Assembly (NCBI RefSeq): GCF_001975705.1
Contig: NZ_CP015095.1
Location: 62,001-126,000 of the forward strand
From: Salipiger abyssi
Lineage (GTDB): Bacteria > Pseudomonadota > Alphaproteobacteria > Rhodobacterales > Rhodobacteraceae
Direction: 5' to 3'
Length of the DNA: 64,000 nt
Shown here: one piece after another, positions 42,743 to 50,875 of the stretch
Layout of the letters: each line of letters opens with the position of its first letter
How positions within the stretch are numbered: the stretch's first letter is position 1
Translations under genes and position numbers: made by a program
Notes under the pieces: generated by a model
What the model was told of the DNA's origin: nothing
The model's input: only the letters and a program-made list of their open reading frames with translations
Database searches by the model: none

Positions 42743-43192
42743 CTACTCCGCCAGTTCGATCCGGGCGGGGTAGCTGCCATCCTTCAGCAGCGCGTCGAGC
42801 GGCCCGTCGATCTCGCCGAGCCGCACCAGCCCGCGCGAGGACTGGAACGGCTTGTAGAAGATCGCGAGATTGCCCCAGGGCGCGTAAAGCGTGATGTCGC
42901 CGGTCTCGGGCTTGTAGCTCGCCGGCGCGCCGCTGGTGTCGAGCTTGCGCGGCAGATCGGCGATCTTTTCGGTGCTGTGATAGTCGCTCAGCGTCAGGTC
43001 GAGCGGCAGCATATCGGCGAAATCGCGCCCGGCGGTGCTGTCGTCGAGCGTCGCGGGCAGGACGGTGTCGTCGATGACGATCTGAATGCGGGTCATGGGG
43101 GCTCCTTTCGTGGTCTCGGCCGGCAGCGGGCCGGAGAGAAGGCAGGCGGCGGCAAGCGCCGCACCGATCCGTGTGAGCATAGCGCCGGACAT
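42743..43192 (-). CDS. Cyclophilin-like fold protein, exported
   Basis: A 149-residue protein with a probable Sec signal peptide (MSGAMLTRIGAALAAACLLSGPLPA) followed by a cyclophilin-like domain (PF18050-type). The segments RIQIVIDDTVLPATLDDS, FADMLPLDLTLSDYHSTEK, GDITLYAPWGNLAIFYKPFQSS and GLVRLGEID are characteristic. ATG 43192 follows CAGGAAAGGAGATCGC. A frame ATG further upstream (43345) would destroy the signal peptide start. It is divergent from a LysR gene across a gap that carries that regulator's likely operator, so co-regulation is probable. Confidence 0.82.
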   Translation of the reverse strand: MSGAMLTRIGAALAAACLLSGPLPAETTKGAPMTRIQIVIDDTVLPATLDDSTAGRDFADMLPLDLTLSDYHSTEKIADLPRKLDTSGAPASYKPETGDITLYAPWGNLAIFYKPFQSSRGLVRLGEIDGPLDALLKDGSYPARIELAE

Positions 43193-43269
43193 GCGATCTC
43201 CTTTCCTGGCTCTGTCACGGATATAGGCGAAACGGGCGGGGAGATCATGCCGCGCGGAACACTTCCACC

Positions 43270-43288
43270 CATGAGCGGGGGTCATGAG
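43270..43288. promoter_or_regulatory. CATGAG-N7-CATGAG direct repeat (LysR site candidate)
   Basis: Two CATGAG half-sites 13 bp apart lie upstream of the cyclophilin-like gene. The identical arrangement occurs at 44301-44319, upstream of the carboxymuconolactone-decarboxylase-like gene. Confidence 0.55.
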
Positions 43289-43336
43289 TGGGCGACGCGC
43301 CTCCGCGGACCCGCGCGCCGCATAATCCATCGACTT

Positions 43337-43353
43337 TATGAGCAAGCCTCATA
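43337..43353. promoter_or_regulatory. LysR-type palindrome TATGAG-N5-CTCATA
   Basis: A perfect inverted repeat with a T-N11-A core lies 45 bp before the LysR ATG at 43399 and uses the same ATGAG half-site as the direct repeats at 43270 and 44301. It is a probable autoregulatory site. Confidence 0.65.
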
Positions 43354-43398
43354 TATCAAGGGCAGACCCGATCCCGCACCCCCGGAGCCCGCCCGCCC

Positions 43399-44295
43399 AT
43401 GCTGCGCGAAAACATCAACGATCTCATCGCCTTTGCCGCCGTTGCCGAAGAGCGCAGCTTTACCCGCGCGGCGGCGCGGCTCAACGTCTCGCAATCGGCG
43501 CTGAGCCACACGATCAAGGGGCTGGAAAAGCGCCTCGGCCTGCGCCTGCTGACCCGCACGACGCGCGCGGTGGCGCCGACGCTCGAGGGCGAGGATCTGC
43601 TCACCACGCTCAACCCCTGTTTCGAAAAGATCGAAACCCGGCTCATGGCGCTCAACGACGCGCGCGACCAGCCGACCGGCACCGTGCGCATCGCCGCCAC
43701 CGAATATGCCATCGAAAGCCTGCTCTGGCCCAAGCTTTCGCCGGTGCTGAAGCGCTATCCGACGGTGAATATCGAGTTCGTCATGGATTACGGCTATACC
43801 GATCTGGCCAGCGCGCAATGCGATGCGGGCGTGCGTTACGGCGAGCAGGTCAGCGACGGCATGATCGCCATGCGGATCGGCCCGGAGGAGCGCATGGTCT
43901 GCGTCGGCGCGCCGGCCTATTTCGACGAGGCGGGCAGCCCCGAGGTGCCGCAGGATCTGACCGGACACCGCTGCATCAACCTGCGGCTCTCCACCCATGG
44001 CGCGCTCTATGCCTGGGAGTTCGAGGACGAGGACGGCAACGAGATCCGCGTCAAGGTACAGGGCCAGGCCTGTTTCAACACGATCAACCCGGTGCTGCGG
44101 GCGGCGCTGGACGGGCACGGGCTGGCGCTGATCCCCGAGCGGCTGGCGCAGCCGCATGTGGCGGCGGGCCGGCTGCACCTCTGTCTGGAGCGCTATTGCC
44201 CCTATTTCCCGGGCTTTCACCTCTACTATCCCAGCCGACAGCGCCCGTCCTCGGCCTTCGAGGTGGTGCTGGAGGGGCTGCGCGAGCGCGGCTGA
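43399..44295 (+). CDS. LysR-family transcriptional regulator
   Basis: A 298-residue LysR regulator: winged helix (MLRENINDLIAFAAVAEERSFTRAAARLNVSQSALSHTIKGLE) then a substrate-binding domain with GTVRIAATEYAIESLLWPKL and the C-terminal GFHLYYPSRQRPSSAFEVV typical of the CrgA/YafC-type subgroup. It sits between the divergent cyclophilin-like gene and the co-directional CMD-F420-cupin genes, both of which have ATGAG-based repeats upstream. It most likely controls these genes and itself. Its effector is unknown. Confidence 0.93.
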   Translation: MLRENINDLIAFAAVAEERSFTRAAARLNVSQSALSHTIKGLEKRLGLRLLTRTTRAVAPTLEGEDLLTTLNPCFEKIETRLMALNDARDQPTGTVRIAATEYAIESLLWPKLSPVLKRYPTVNIEFVMDYGYTDLASAQCDAGVRYGEQVSDGMIAMRIGPEERMVCVGAPAYFDEAGSPEVPQDLTGHRCINLRLSTHGALYAWEFEDEDGNEIRVKVQGQACFNTINPVLRAALDGHGLALIPERLAQPHVAAGRLHLCLERYCPYFPGFHLYYPSRQRPSSAFEVVLEGLRERG

Positions 44296-44300
44296 GCATT

Positions 44301-44319
44301 CATGAGAACGGGTCATGAG
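44301..44319. promoter_or_regulatory. CATGAG-N7-CATGAG direct repeat upstream of the CMD operon
   Basis: It has the same 13-bp spaced half-sites as 43270-43288, in the gap between the LysR stop and the ATG at 44403. It is a candidate binding site for the LysR regulator. Confidence 0.55.
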
Positions 44320-44402
44320 TGGCGTGATTGCGCGGGCTATTAAGATCTGTGCGATGCGGGCCATGTCGGAGGGGAGACATCATTCCCCGGAAGGAGACCC
44401 CG

Positions 44403-45164
44403 ATGAAACTGCCCTTTGCCGCCTCGGCCATCGCCCTCGTGACCAGCTCCGCATTCGCGCAGGAGGCCGCGCGCACGCTGCCCGACGCGGTGGGGCAGGT
44501 CGCCCCGGCGCTCGACGCCTATGCTTCCGACGCGCTGTTCGGCGCGGAATGGTCCGATGAGAGCCTCGCGCCCCGCGACCGCGCGCTGATCACCTTTGCC
44601 GCGCTGATGACCCGGCACGAGACGGGCGCGCTTGCCGATCATATCGCGCTGGCGCTCGACGCGGGTGTGACCCCCGCCGAGATCTCCGAGACGATCACCC
44701 ATCTGGCCTTCTACACCGGCTGGGGCAACGCCACCGCCGCCGCCGAGGCCGCCGCACCGGTCTTTGCCGAGCGCGGCATCGCCGCGGCGGATCTGCCGGG
44801 CGCGGATCCGGAACTGCTGCCGCTCGACGAAGAGGCCGAGGCCGCGCGCGAGGAGACGGTGAAGGGCAATTACGGCGCCGTCAGCATGGGCGTGGTGGAC
44901 AACACCCGCGAGTTGCTGTTCCGCGATCTCTGGCTGCGCCCCGATCTGGCGCCGCGCGACCGCAGCCTGATCACCGTGGCGGCGCTGATCGCCGCCGGCC
45001 AGCCCGAACAGATGACCTTTCACCTCAACCGCGCCATGGACAACGGCTTGACCCGGGAAGAGGCCGGCGCGATGTTGTCGCATCTCGCCTTCTATGCCGG
45101 CTGGCCCAAGGTATTCTCGGCGCTGCCGGTGGCAAAAGCGGTCTTCGAAGACCGCGCCGGCTGA
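44403..45164 (+). CDS. Exported carboxymuconolactone decarboxylase-family protein, two-domain
   Basis: A 253-residue protein with a probable Sec signal peptide (MKLPFAASAIALVTSSAFA), followed by two CMD-like domains (residues about 45-110 and 170-240). Each has RD-R-LIT-AAL...H...A-D-G-T--E----LSHLAFY-GW-type sequence. There is no cysteine, so AhpD-like thiol chemistry is excluded. Periplasmic location is unusual for the family. ATG 44403 follows GGAAGGAGACCCCG. It is followed by an oxidoreductase and a cupin, with spacing of 18 and 24 bp, in an apparent operon controlled by the LysR gene upstream. Confidence 0.85.
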   Translation: MKLPFAASAIALVTSSAFAQEAARTLPDAVGQVAPALDAYASDALFGAEWSDESLAPRDRALITFAALMTRHETGALADHIALALDAGVTPAEISETITHLAFYTGWGNATAAAEAAAPVFAERGIAAADLPGADPELLPLDEEAEAAREETVKGNYGAVSMGVVDNTRELLFRDLWLRPDLAPRDRSLITVAALIAAGQPEQMTFHLNRAMDNGLTREEAGAMLSHLAFYAGWPKVFSALPVAKAVFEDRAG

Positions 45165-45182
45165 GACCGCAAGGAGATCGCG

Positions 45183-45821
45183 ATGAGGATCGGTATTCTC
45201 GGATCAGGGCTGATGGGCGGCAAGCTCGGCCATTTCTGGGCTGCCAGCGGCCATGACGTGTGTTTCGCCTATTCCCGCAGCCGCTCGAAACTCGACCGGC
45301 TCGCCCGCGAGAGCGGCGCCAGCAGCGGCACGGTTGCCGAGGCGGTGCAGGGCGCCGATGCGCTGCTCCTGTCGGTGCACTGGTCGAGGGTTGGCGACGT
45401 GCTGGAGCAGGCCGGCGATCTCGCCGGGCAGGTGGTGCTCAACTGCTGCGTGCCGCTGAACGAGAGCGACACCGAGCTGGTCGTCGGCACCACGAGCTCC
45501 GGCGCCGAGGAACTGGCCCGCATGCGCCCCGACGCGCGCTGGGTGGCCTGCTTCAACACCAGCCCGTCCGAGAGCTTTGCCCCGGTCTTTGCCCGCAAGG
45601 ACCAGGAACCGCGCCCGCAGCTCATGGTCTATGGCGATGACGAAGAGGCAAAGGCGGTGGCCGGCGGGCTGATCCGCGATATCGGCTTCGAGCCGCTCGA
45701 CACCGGGCGGCTGCGCAATGCGCGTTTCGTCGAGCCCTTCGCCATGGTCACCGCAGAGCTGGCCTATGGCCAGCCCGGCGGCCCGGCGCTGACCTACCGT
45801 TTCGAGAAACTGCGCGGCTGA
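45183..45821 (+). CDS. NADP/F420-dependent oxidoreductase-family protein
   Basis: A 212-residue Rossmann-fold protein of the F420-dependent NADP reductase family (PF03807). It has GILGSGLMGGKLGHFWAASGHDV at the N terminus and GARNARFVEP-like GRLRNARFVEPFAM near the C terminus. In bacteria without F420 such proteins use NADP and are of unknown substrate. It lies 18 bp after the CMD-family gene and 24 bp before the cupin. The start follows GCAAGGAGATCGCG. Confidence 0.85.
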   Translation: MRIGILGSGLMGGKLGHFWAASGHDVCFAYSRSRSKLDRLARESGASSGTVAEAVQGADALLLSVHWSRVGDVLEQAGDLAGQVVLNCCVPLNESDTELVVGTTSSGAEELARMRPDARWVACFNTSPSESFAPVFARKDQEPRPQLMVYGDDEEAKAVAGGLIRDIGFEPLDTGRLRNARFVEPFAMVTAELAYGQPGGPALTYRFEKLRG

Positions 45822-45845
45822 CCGCGCAAAGACAGGAGACATATC

Positions 45846-46250
45846 ATGAAGATCATCCGTTCCGGCAGCGCCCCGTCGAACCCGGGGCCCGAAGACTGGT
45901 TCACCGGCACCGTCCGCGTCGACCCGCTCTTTGCCGCCGAGGAACCGGGCCGCACCAGCGGCGCCCATGTCACCTTTGAACCCGGCGCGCGTACCGCCTG
46001 GCACACCCATCCGGCAGGGCAGACCCTGATCGTCACCTTCGGGCGCGGCCTTGTGCAGCGCGAGGGCGGCCCGGTGGAGGAGATCCGCCAGGGCGATGTC
46101 GTCTGGTTCCCGGCGGAGGAAAAGCACTGGCACGGCGCCGCGCCCGAAACCGCCATGAGCCATATCGCGGTTCAGGAAAGCATTGACGGCAGCCCGGTGA
46201 CCTGGATGGAAAAAGTCTCCGATGAGGACTATCTCTCCGGCGAAAAATGA
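45846..46250 (+). CDS. Cupin-domain protein
   Basis: A 134-residue single-domain cupin and paralogue of the one at 36424; both carry [16 protein letters not shown], the second metal-binding HWHGA segment and a VSDEDYL- or VTDEDYL-type C terminus. It is the last gene of the LysR-linked group. The IS30 element begins about 20 bp after its stop codon, so the original downstream sequence may have been displaced. The ATG follows ACAGGAGACATATC. Confidence 0.88.
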   Translation: MKIIRSGSAPSNPGPEDWFTGTVRVDPLFAAEEPGRTSGAHVTFEPGARTAWHTHPAGQTLIVTFGRGLVQREGGPVEEIRQGDVVWFPAEEKHWHGAAPETAMSHIAVQESIDGSPVTWMEKVSDEDYLSGEK

Positions 46251-46269
46251 CGGGAGAGGCCCCGGTGTG

Positions 46270-47374
46270 AACTCACGCCGAAGCGCAAATTCTGATTTCT
46301 TATTCTACGTCAGTCGGTTCTGGATATCCACGAGCTTGGCCTCGAAGACCTCGGCGGGCGTTCGGTAGCCCAGGCATTTGCGGGGCGTCGCGTTGAGGCG
46401 CTGGCAAATCGACCTCAAATATCGATTTGTCAGCGCCGTCGGTTCGGTCGAGCGGGGCAGGAACTTGCGAAGACGGTTGTTGGTGTTCTCGACCGTGCCT
46501 TTCTGCCAGGGCGCCCGCGGGTCGCAGAACCAGCTGTCCGCGCCGATCCCATCCTTGAGCCGTTGCCATGCCGAGAACTCGGACCCGCGGTCGAATGTGA
46601 TGGATTGGCGTGCGTCGGCGGGCAGGGCGGAGAGCCCCTGGATGAGGGCTTCCATGATCGGCTTCGATCGCCGGTCCTCGTTGCGCAGCACGACGGTGTA
46701 GCGGCCGACGCGCTCCACCAGGGAGGTCACGTTGATCTTGCCGTGCTCCTTGCGGAACATCACCAGGTCACATTCCCAGTGCCCAAACTCAACGCGCTCG
46801 GCGACGCGATCCGGTCTGTTTGAAAGGTTCTGCGCATCCGAGATGTGGCTGCGCTGGTACCGGCGGTATCCACGAGGTCTGCGGCGTCTGCGATGCTCGG
46901 GCAGGTGCCGGTAGAACTGCTCGGCGCGACCTTCCTTCGAGTAGGCGTAGCGATAGATCGTTTCGTGGCTCACGCGGACACCATGCTGCTCGAGACGCAT
47001 CCGGCCGGCGATCTGCTCCGGTGACCAGCCAGCCTTGAGACCATGCTCGACGGCAGCTTTGAGCTGAGGGTGCTGAACCATCTTGCGGTGAAGGGCGCGG
47101 CGCTTCTCGCTCATGGTCTGAGCGTTCAGCGCGTAGTATCCTGAGAGCTCTGGCAGTCCGCCGCCGTCGAAGTGGTTGCGCTTCAGATCACGATAGATCG
47201 TCGAGGGGGCGCGGCTCAGGCGATCCGCGATCTCGGGTATCGGCATCTTGGCTTCACGCCACTTGGCAATCTTGATCCGTTCCTCGAAACTCAGCTGAAG
47301 GTAGCAACGACCCATCCCACGTCCTCCACGCAAACTTCTGTTTTGATACAGAATTTGCACTTCGTTTGTGAATC
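46270..47374 (-). mobile_element. IS30-family insertion sequence
   Basis: An element of about 1.1 kb. It carries one transposase gene and inverted ends sharing CGAAG-(C/T)-GCAAATTCTG at 46279-46294 and, inverted, at 47349-47364. Weaker similarity extends outward with a 1-nt gap, so the outer ends are approximate. I could not identify a target-site duplication with confidence. It lies between the cupin and the glutarate regulator and interrupts no visible gene. Confidence 0.82.
46305..47315 (-). CDS. IS30-family transposase
   Basis: A 336-residue transposase: N-terminal helix-turn-helix (YLQLSFEERIKIAKWREAKMPIPEIADRLSRAPSTIYRDLKRN) and a C-terminal DDE integrase core with WECDLV, TFDRGSEF and KGTVENTNNRLRKFLPR as the three acidic segments. 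The IS30 signature of the last segment is clear. The length matches intact IS30-family enzymes and all three acidic residues are present, so the element is probably active or recently so. The start is ATG 47315, after GTGGGAT; the frame extends upstream into the element's end. Confidence 0.95.
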   Translation of the reverse strand: MGRCYLQLSFEERIKIAKWREAKMPIPEIADRLSRAPSTIYRDLKRNHFDGGGLPELSGYYALNAQTMSEKRRALHRKMVQHPQLKAAVEHGLKAGWSPEQIAGRMRLEQHGVRVSHETIYRYAYSKEGRAEQFYRHLPEHRRRRRPRGYRRYQRSHISDAQNLSNRPDRVAERVEFGHWECDLVMFRKEHGKINVTSLVERVGRYTVVLRNEDRRSKPIMEALIQGLSALPADARQSITFDRGSEFSAWQRLKDGIGADSWFCDPRAPWQKGTVENTNNRLRKFLPRSTEPTALTNRYLRSICQRLNATPRKCLGYRTPAEVFEAKLVDIQNRLT

Positions 47375-47423
47375 CACCCTGCCGGTGAGCGCAAGGCCCA
47401 TAATCCGTCTTATGTAAAGTAAC

Positions 47424-47448
47424 CGGATGCGCCACCCGGGCGCATCCG
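47424..47448 (-). terminator. Hairpin after the glutarate LysR gene
   Basis: A perfect 10-bp stem (CGGATGCGCC and its complement) with a 5-nt loop lies 4 bp past the minus-strand stop of the LysR gene. A short T-rich stretch follows on that strand, so it is a probable terminator. Confidence 0.65.
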
Positions 47449-47451
47449 ATG

Positions 47452-48369
47452 CTATGTCGCCCGGATCACCCTTTCCTCGGCACCGCTTTCCGCCGCCAGC
47501 CAGGACCGGAAGGCCATGAGCGGCGCGTCCGCGGTCTTGGCCTCGGGCCAGACCAGCCAATAGGCGCCCCGGATCGGCACCGCCTGGCGCAGCACCGGCA
47601 CCAGCCGGCCCTCGGCGATCTCGATCTGCGCGAGATAATCCGGCAGCAGCGCCACGCCGAGCCCGGAAATCGCCGCCTGGATCATCATGGAAAACTGATC
47701 CATCAGCATGCCGCCGCCCTGACAGGGGGCGCCGCCCTGACCCTCGAACCAGTCGGCCCAGGCATTGGGACGGGATTCCAGATGCAACATCGGCAGATCG
47801 CGCAGATCGTCGACACTCTCCAGCCGGTGCGCCGCCGCAAAGCCCGGCGAGACGCAGGCCGTCGCGCGCTCGTCGAAGAGCTTGAGATGGTTCGCCCCCG
47901 GCCAGTCCGCCGCGCCGAAATAGATCGCCGCATCGAAGATCTCGACCTCAAAGTCGAACCGCGCGATCCGCGTCGACATGTTGAGCGCGATGCCCGGATG
48001 GCGTTTCAGGAAATCGCCCAGACGCGGCCCCAGCCAGCGGGTGGCGAAGGTCGGCAGCACCGCCAGCGACAGCGTGCCGCCCTCGGGGTTGGCGACCACC
48101 GCCATGCTGGCGCGCTGCACCATGTCGAGCGCGCGGGCCACGTCGCGCTGATAGCTGAGCGCGGCGGCGTTGGGGATCAGGCGCCGGCGCTGGCGCAGGA
48201 ACAGCTCGCGCCCGAGCTGCTCTTCCAGCGACAGGATCAGCCGGCTGACCGTGCTCTGCGTCAGGCTCAGCTCCTCGGCGGCGGCGGTGACCGAGCCGTG
48301 GCGCACCACCGCATCGAAGGCGAGCAGCAGCTTGATCGAGGGCAGAAAGCGCCGTGGCCGCATATCCAT
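47452..48369 (-). CDS. LysR-family regulator of glutarate/glutaryl-CoA catabolism (GcdR-like)
   Basis: A 305-residue LysR regulator with an N-terminal helix (LPSIKLLLAFDAVVRHGSVTAAAEELSLTQSTVSRLILSLEEQ) of the GcvA-like subgroup. It is divergent from a glutaryl-CoA dehydrogenase followed by a CoA-transferase, the standard gcdR-gcdH-glutarate CoA-transferase arrangement, so activation of gcdH by glutarate-derived ligands is the likely role. I start at ATG 48369 (MDMRPRRF). The divergent gap contains a palindrome and GGGAATAC repeats that may be its sites. Confidence 0.9.
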   Translation of the reverse strand: MDMRPRRFLPSIKLLLAFDAVVRHGSVTAAAEELSLTQSTVSRLILSLEEQLGRELFLRQRRRLIPNAAALSYQRDVARALDMVQRASMAVVANPEGGTLSLAVLPTFATRWLGPRLGDFLKRHPGIALNMSTRIARFDFEVEIFDAAIYFGAADWPGANHLKLFDERATACVSPGFAAAHRLESVDDLRDLPMLHLESRPNAWADWFEGQGGAPCQGGGMLMDQFSMMIQAAISGLGVALLPDYLAQIEIAEGRLVPVLRQAVPIRGAYWLVWPEAKTADAPLMAFRSWLAAESGAEERVIRAT

Positions 48370-48390
48370 TCCGTTCCTGAATGTTTTGAT

Positions 48391-48444
48391 GCGGGAATAC
48401 CGCTGTTTTCCGGGGCTATACACTGATATCAGCGCAGGGAATAC
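48391..48444. promoter_or_regulatory. Probable LysR operator region between gcdR-like and gcdH genes
   Basis: GCGG-GAATA-CCGC at 48391-48403, the perfect palindrome CTGATATCAG at 48423-48432, and GGGAATAC repeated at 48393 and 48437 lie in the 111-bp divergent gap. These are candidate sites for the adjacent LysR regulator. Confidence 0.5.
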
Positions 48445-48480
48445 ATGAAAGCCACAGACACGATCTCCGGAGGACCCCCC

Positions 48481-49680
48481 ATGTCGTCGACCTCGTACAA
48501 AGGCATCCCGTTCAACTGGGCGGATCCGTTCCTGCTCGACGACCAGCTCACCGAAGACGAACGGATGATCCGCGACGCCGCCAACGCCTTTGCCAGCGAC
48601 CGGCTGCTGAGCCGGGTCGAAGAGGCCTATCTCGAGGAAAAGACCGATCCCGAGATCTTCCGCGAGATGGGGGCTGCGGGGCTGCTGGGGGTGACCGTGC
48701 CCGAGGAATATGGCGGCGCCGGCGCCTCTTACGTGTCCTATGGCCTCGTGGCGCGCGAGGTCGAGCGCGTCGACAGCGGCTATCGCTCGATGATGTCGGT
48801 GCAGTCCTCGCTGGTGATGTTCCCGATCCAGGCCTATGGGTCGGAAGAGCAAAAGCGCAAATACCTGCCCAAGCTCGCCAGCGGCGAATGGATCGGCTGC
48901 TTCGGCCTGACCGAACCCGATGCCGGCTCCGATCCCGGCGGCATGAAGACCCGTGCCATCAAGACCGAGGGCGGCTATCGCCTGATCGGCTCCAAGATGT
49001 GGATCTCGAACAGCCCGATCGCCGATGTCTTCGTGGTCTGGGCGAAATCCGAAGCGCATGACGGCAAGGTGCGCGGTTTTGTGCTGGAGAAGGGCATGAA
49101 GGGCCTGACGGCGCCCAAGATCGGCGGCAAGCTCAGCCTGCGCGCCTCGATCACCGGCGAGATCGTTCTGGACAATGTCGAGGTCGGCGAAGAGGCGCTG
49201 CTGCCCGGCGTGCAGGGCATGGGCGGCCCGTTCGGCTGTCTCAACCGCGCCCGCTACGGCATCGCCTGGGGCGTGATGGGGGCCGCCGAGGATTGCTTTT
49301 TCCGGGCCCGGCAATACGGGCTCGACCGCAAGCAGTTCAACCGCCCGCTGGCCGCGACGCAGCTCTATCAGAAGAAGCTCGCGGATATGGAGACCGAGAT
49401 CGCGCTCGGCCTTCAGGGCGCGCTGCGGGTCGGGCGGCTCTTCGACGAGGGCCGCTTTGCCCCCGAGATGATCTCGCTGGTCAAGCGCAACAATTGCGGC
49501 AAGGCGCTGGATATCGCCCGGCAGGCGCGCGACATGCATGGCGGCAACGGCATCCAGATTGAATACCACGTCATCCGCCATTCGCAGAACCTCGAAACGG
49601 TCAACACCTACGAGGGCACCCACGATGTGCACGCGCTGATCCTCGGCCGCGCGATCACCGATATCCAGGCCTTTGCGTAA
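48481..49680 (+). CDS. gcdH: Glutaryl-CoA dehydrogenase
   Basis: A 399-residue decarboxylating acyl-CoA dehydrogenase, strongly matching glutaryl-CoA dehydrogenases. Segments include [66 protein letters not shown] and the C-terminal [24 protein letters not shown] [20 protein letters not shown] with the catalytic glutamate. It converts glutaryl-CoA to crotonyl-CoA and CO2, passing electrons to ETF. ATG 48481 follows CCGGAGGACCCCCC; an upstream frame ATG lacks a ribosome-binding site. Glutaryl-CoA can come from lysine, tryptophan or the pimeloyl-CoA expected from the BadI-like operon. Confidence 0.96.
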   Translation: MSSTSYKGIPFNWADPFLLDDQLTEDERMIRDAANAFASDRLLSRVEEAYLEEKTDPEIFREMGAAGLLGVTVPEEYGGAGASYVSYGLVAREVERVDSGYRSMMSVQSSLVMFPIQAYGSEEQKRKYLPKLASGEWIGCFGLTEPDAGSDPGGMKTRAIKTEGGYRLIGSKMWISNSPIADVFVVWAKSEAHDGKVRGFVLEKGMKGLTAPKIGGKLSLRASITGEIVLDNVEVGEEALLPGVQGMGGPFGCLNRARYGIAWGVMGAAEDCFFRARQYGLDRKQFNRPLAATQLYQKKLADMETEIALGLQGALRVGRLFDEGRFAPEMISLVKRNNCGKALDIARQARDMHGGNGIQIEYHVIRHSQNLETVNTYEGTHDVHALILGRAITDIQAFA

Positions 49681-49689
49681 GCCCGGCGC

Positions 49690-50865
49690 ATGTCCAGTGA
49701 CGCACCCTACAAGGGCCTGAAGGTCGTCGAGCTGGCGCGCATCCTCGCCGGCCCGTGGATCGGCCAGACGCTGGCCGATCTCGGCGCCGAGGTGATCAAG
49801 ATCGAGGCGCCCGAGGGCGACGACACCCGCCGCTGGGGGCCGCCCTTTCTCGAACGGTCCCTGCCCGACGGCGGCACCGAGACGGTGGCGGCCTATTTCC
49901 ATGCCGCCAATCGCGGCAAGAACTCGGTCACCTGCGATTTCTCGAACCCCGAGGATCTCGCCCGGCTCAAGGCGCTGATCGCCGAAGCGGATGTGGTGGT
50001 GGAGAATTTCAAGGTCGGCGGGCTGAAGAAGTTCGGTCTCGATTACGAGACGCTCTCGGCGCTGAATCCGGGGCTGGTCTATGCCTCGGTGACAGGTTTC
50101 GGCCAGACCGGGCCGCGCGCGCGGCAGCCGGGATACGATTTCCTGATCCAGGGCATGTGCGGGATCATGGATCTGACCGGCGAGCCGGAGGGCGAGCCGC
50201 AGAAAATCGGCGTCGCCTGGATCGACATTTTCACCGGGCTTTACGGCGTCATCGGCGTGCAGGCGGCGCTGGCCGAGCGGGCGCGCTCGGGCAAGGGCCA
50301 GCATGTGGACCTGTCGCTGCTCGATTGCGGCGTCGGCGTGCTGGCCAATCAGGCGACCAATTTCCTGCTCGGTGGCATCACCCCCCAACGGCTGGGCAAT
50401 GCGCATCCGAATATCGTGCCCTATCAGGTCTTTCCCGCCGCCGACGGGCATCTCATCGTGGCCTGCGGCAATGACCGTCAGTTCCGTGCGCTCTGCGCCG
50501 AGCTGGGGCTGGACGGGCTGGCGGACGATCCGCGCTATGCCACCAACCCGGCGCGGGTCGCCCACCGCGAGGCGCTGTGCGCCATGCTGGCGGAACAGAC
50601 CGCGCAGCGCACCAAAGCCGATCTCATCGCCGGGCTGGAAAAAGCCGGCGTGCCGGGCGGGCCGATCAACACCGTGGCCGAGGCGCTGAGCGACGCGCAG
50701 ATCGCGGCGCGCGGCATGACCATCGCGCCCGAGGGTCTGCCCGGGCTGCGCACCCCCATCGCGTTTTCGCGCAGCGAGCTGGTGCTCGACCGCGCCGCGC
50801 CGCGTCTGGGTATCGGCGAGGCGGCGTTCTCCTCCGCGCCCGAGACACCGGACGGCGCGCAATAG
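49690..50865 (+). CDS. Class III CoA-transferase, succinyl-CoA:glutarate CoA-transferase-like
   Basis: A 391-residue CaiB/BaiF CoA-transferase beginning [33 protein letters not shown]. The catalytic aspartate is in [18 protein letters not shown]. The sequence and its place 9 bp after gcdH match the succinate-hydroxymethylglutarate/glutarate CoA-transferase (SUGCT) type. It would activate glutarate with succinyl-CoA, feeding the dehydrogenase. It lies head to tail with gcdH and ends next to the convergent eutC gene. Confidence 0.93.
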   Translation: MSSDAPYKGLKVVELARILAGPWIGQTLADLGAEVIKIEAPEGDDTRRWGPPFLERSLPDGGTETVAAYFHAANRGKNSVTCDFSNPEDLARLKALIAEADVVVENFKVGGLKKFGLDYETLSALNPGLVYASVTGFGQTGPRARQPGYDFLIQGMCGIMDLTGEPEGEPQKIGVAWIDIFTGLYGVIGVQAALAERARSGKGQHVDLSLLDCGVGVLANQATNFLLGGITPQRLGNAHPNIVPYQVFPAADGHLIVACGNDRQFRALCAELGLDGLADDPRYATNPARVAHREALCAMLAEQTAQRTKADLIAGLEKAGVPGGPINTVAEALSDAQIAARGMTIAPEGLPGLRTPIAFSRSELVLDRAAPRLGIGEAAFSSAPETPDGAQ

Positions 50866-50875
50866 TGCCGCGCGG

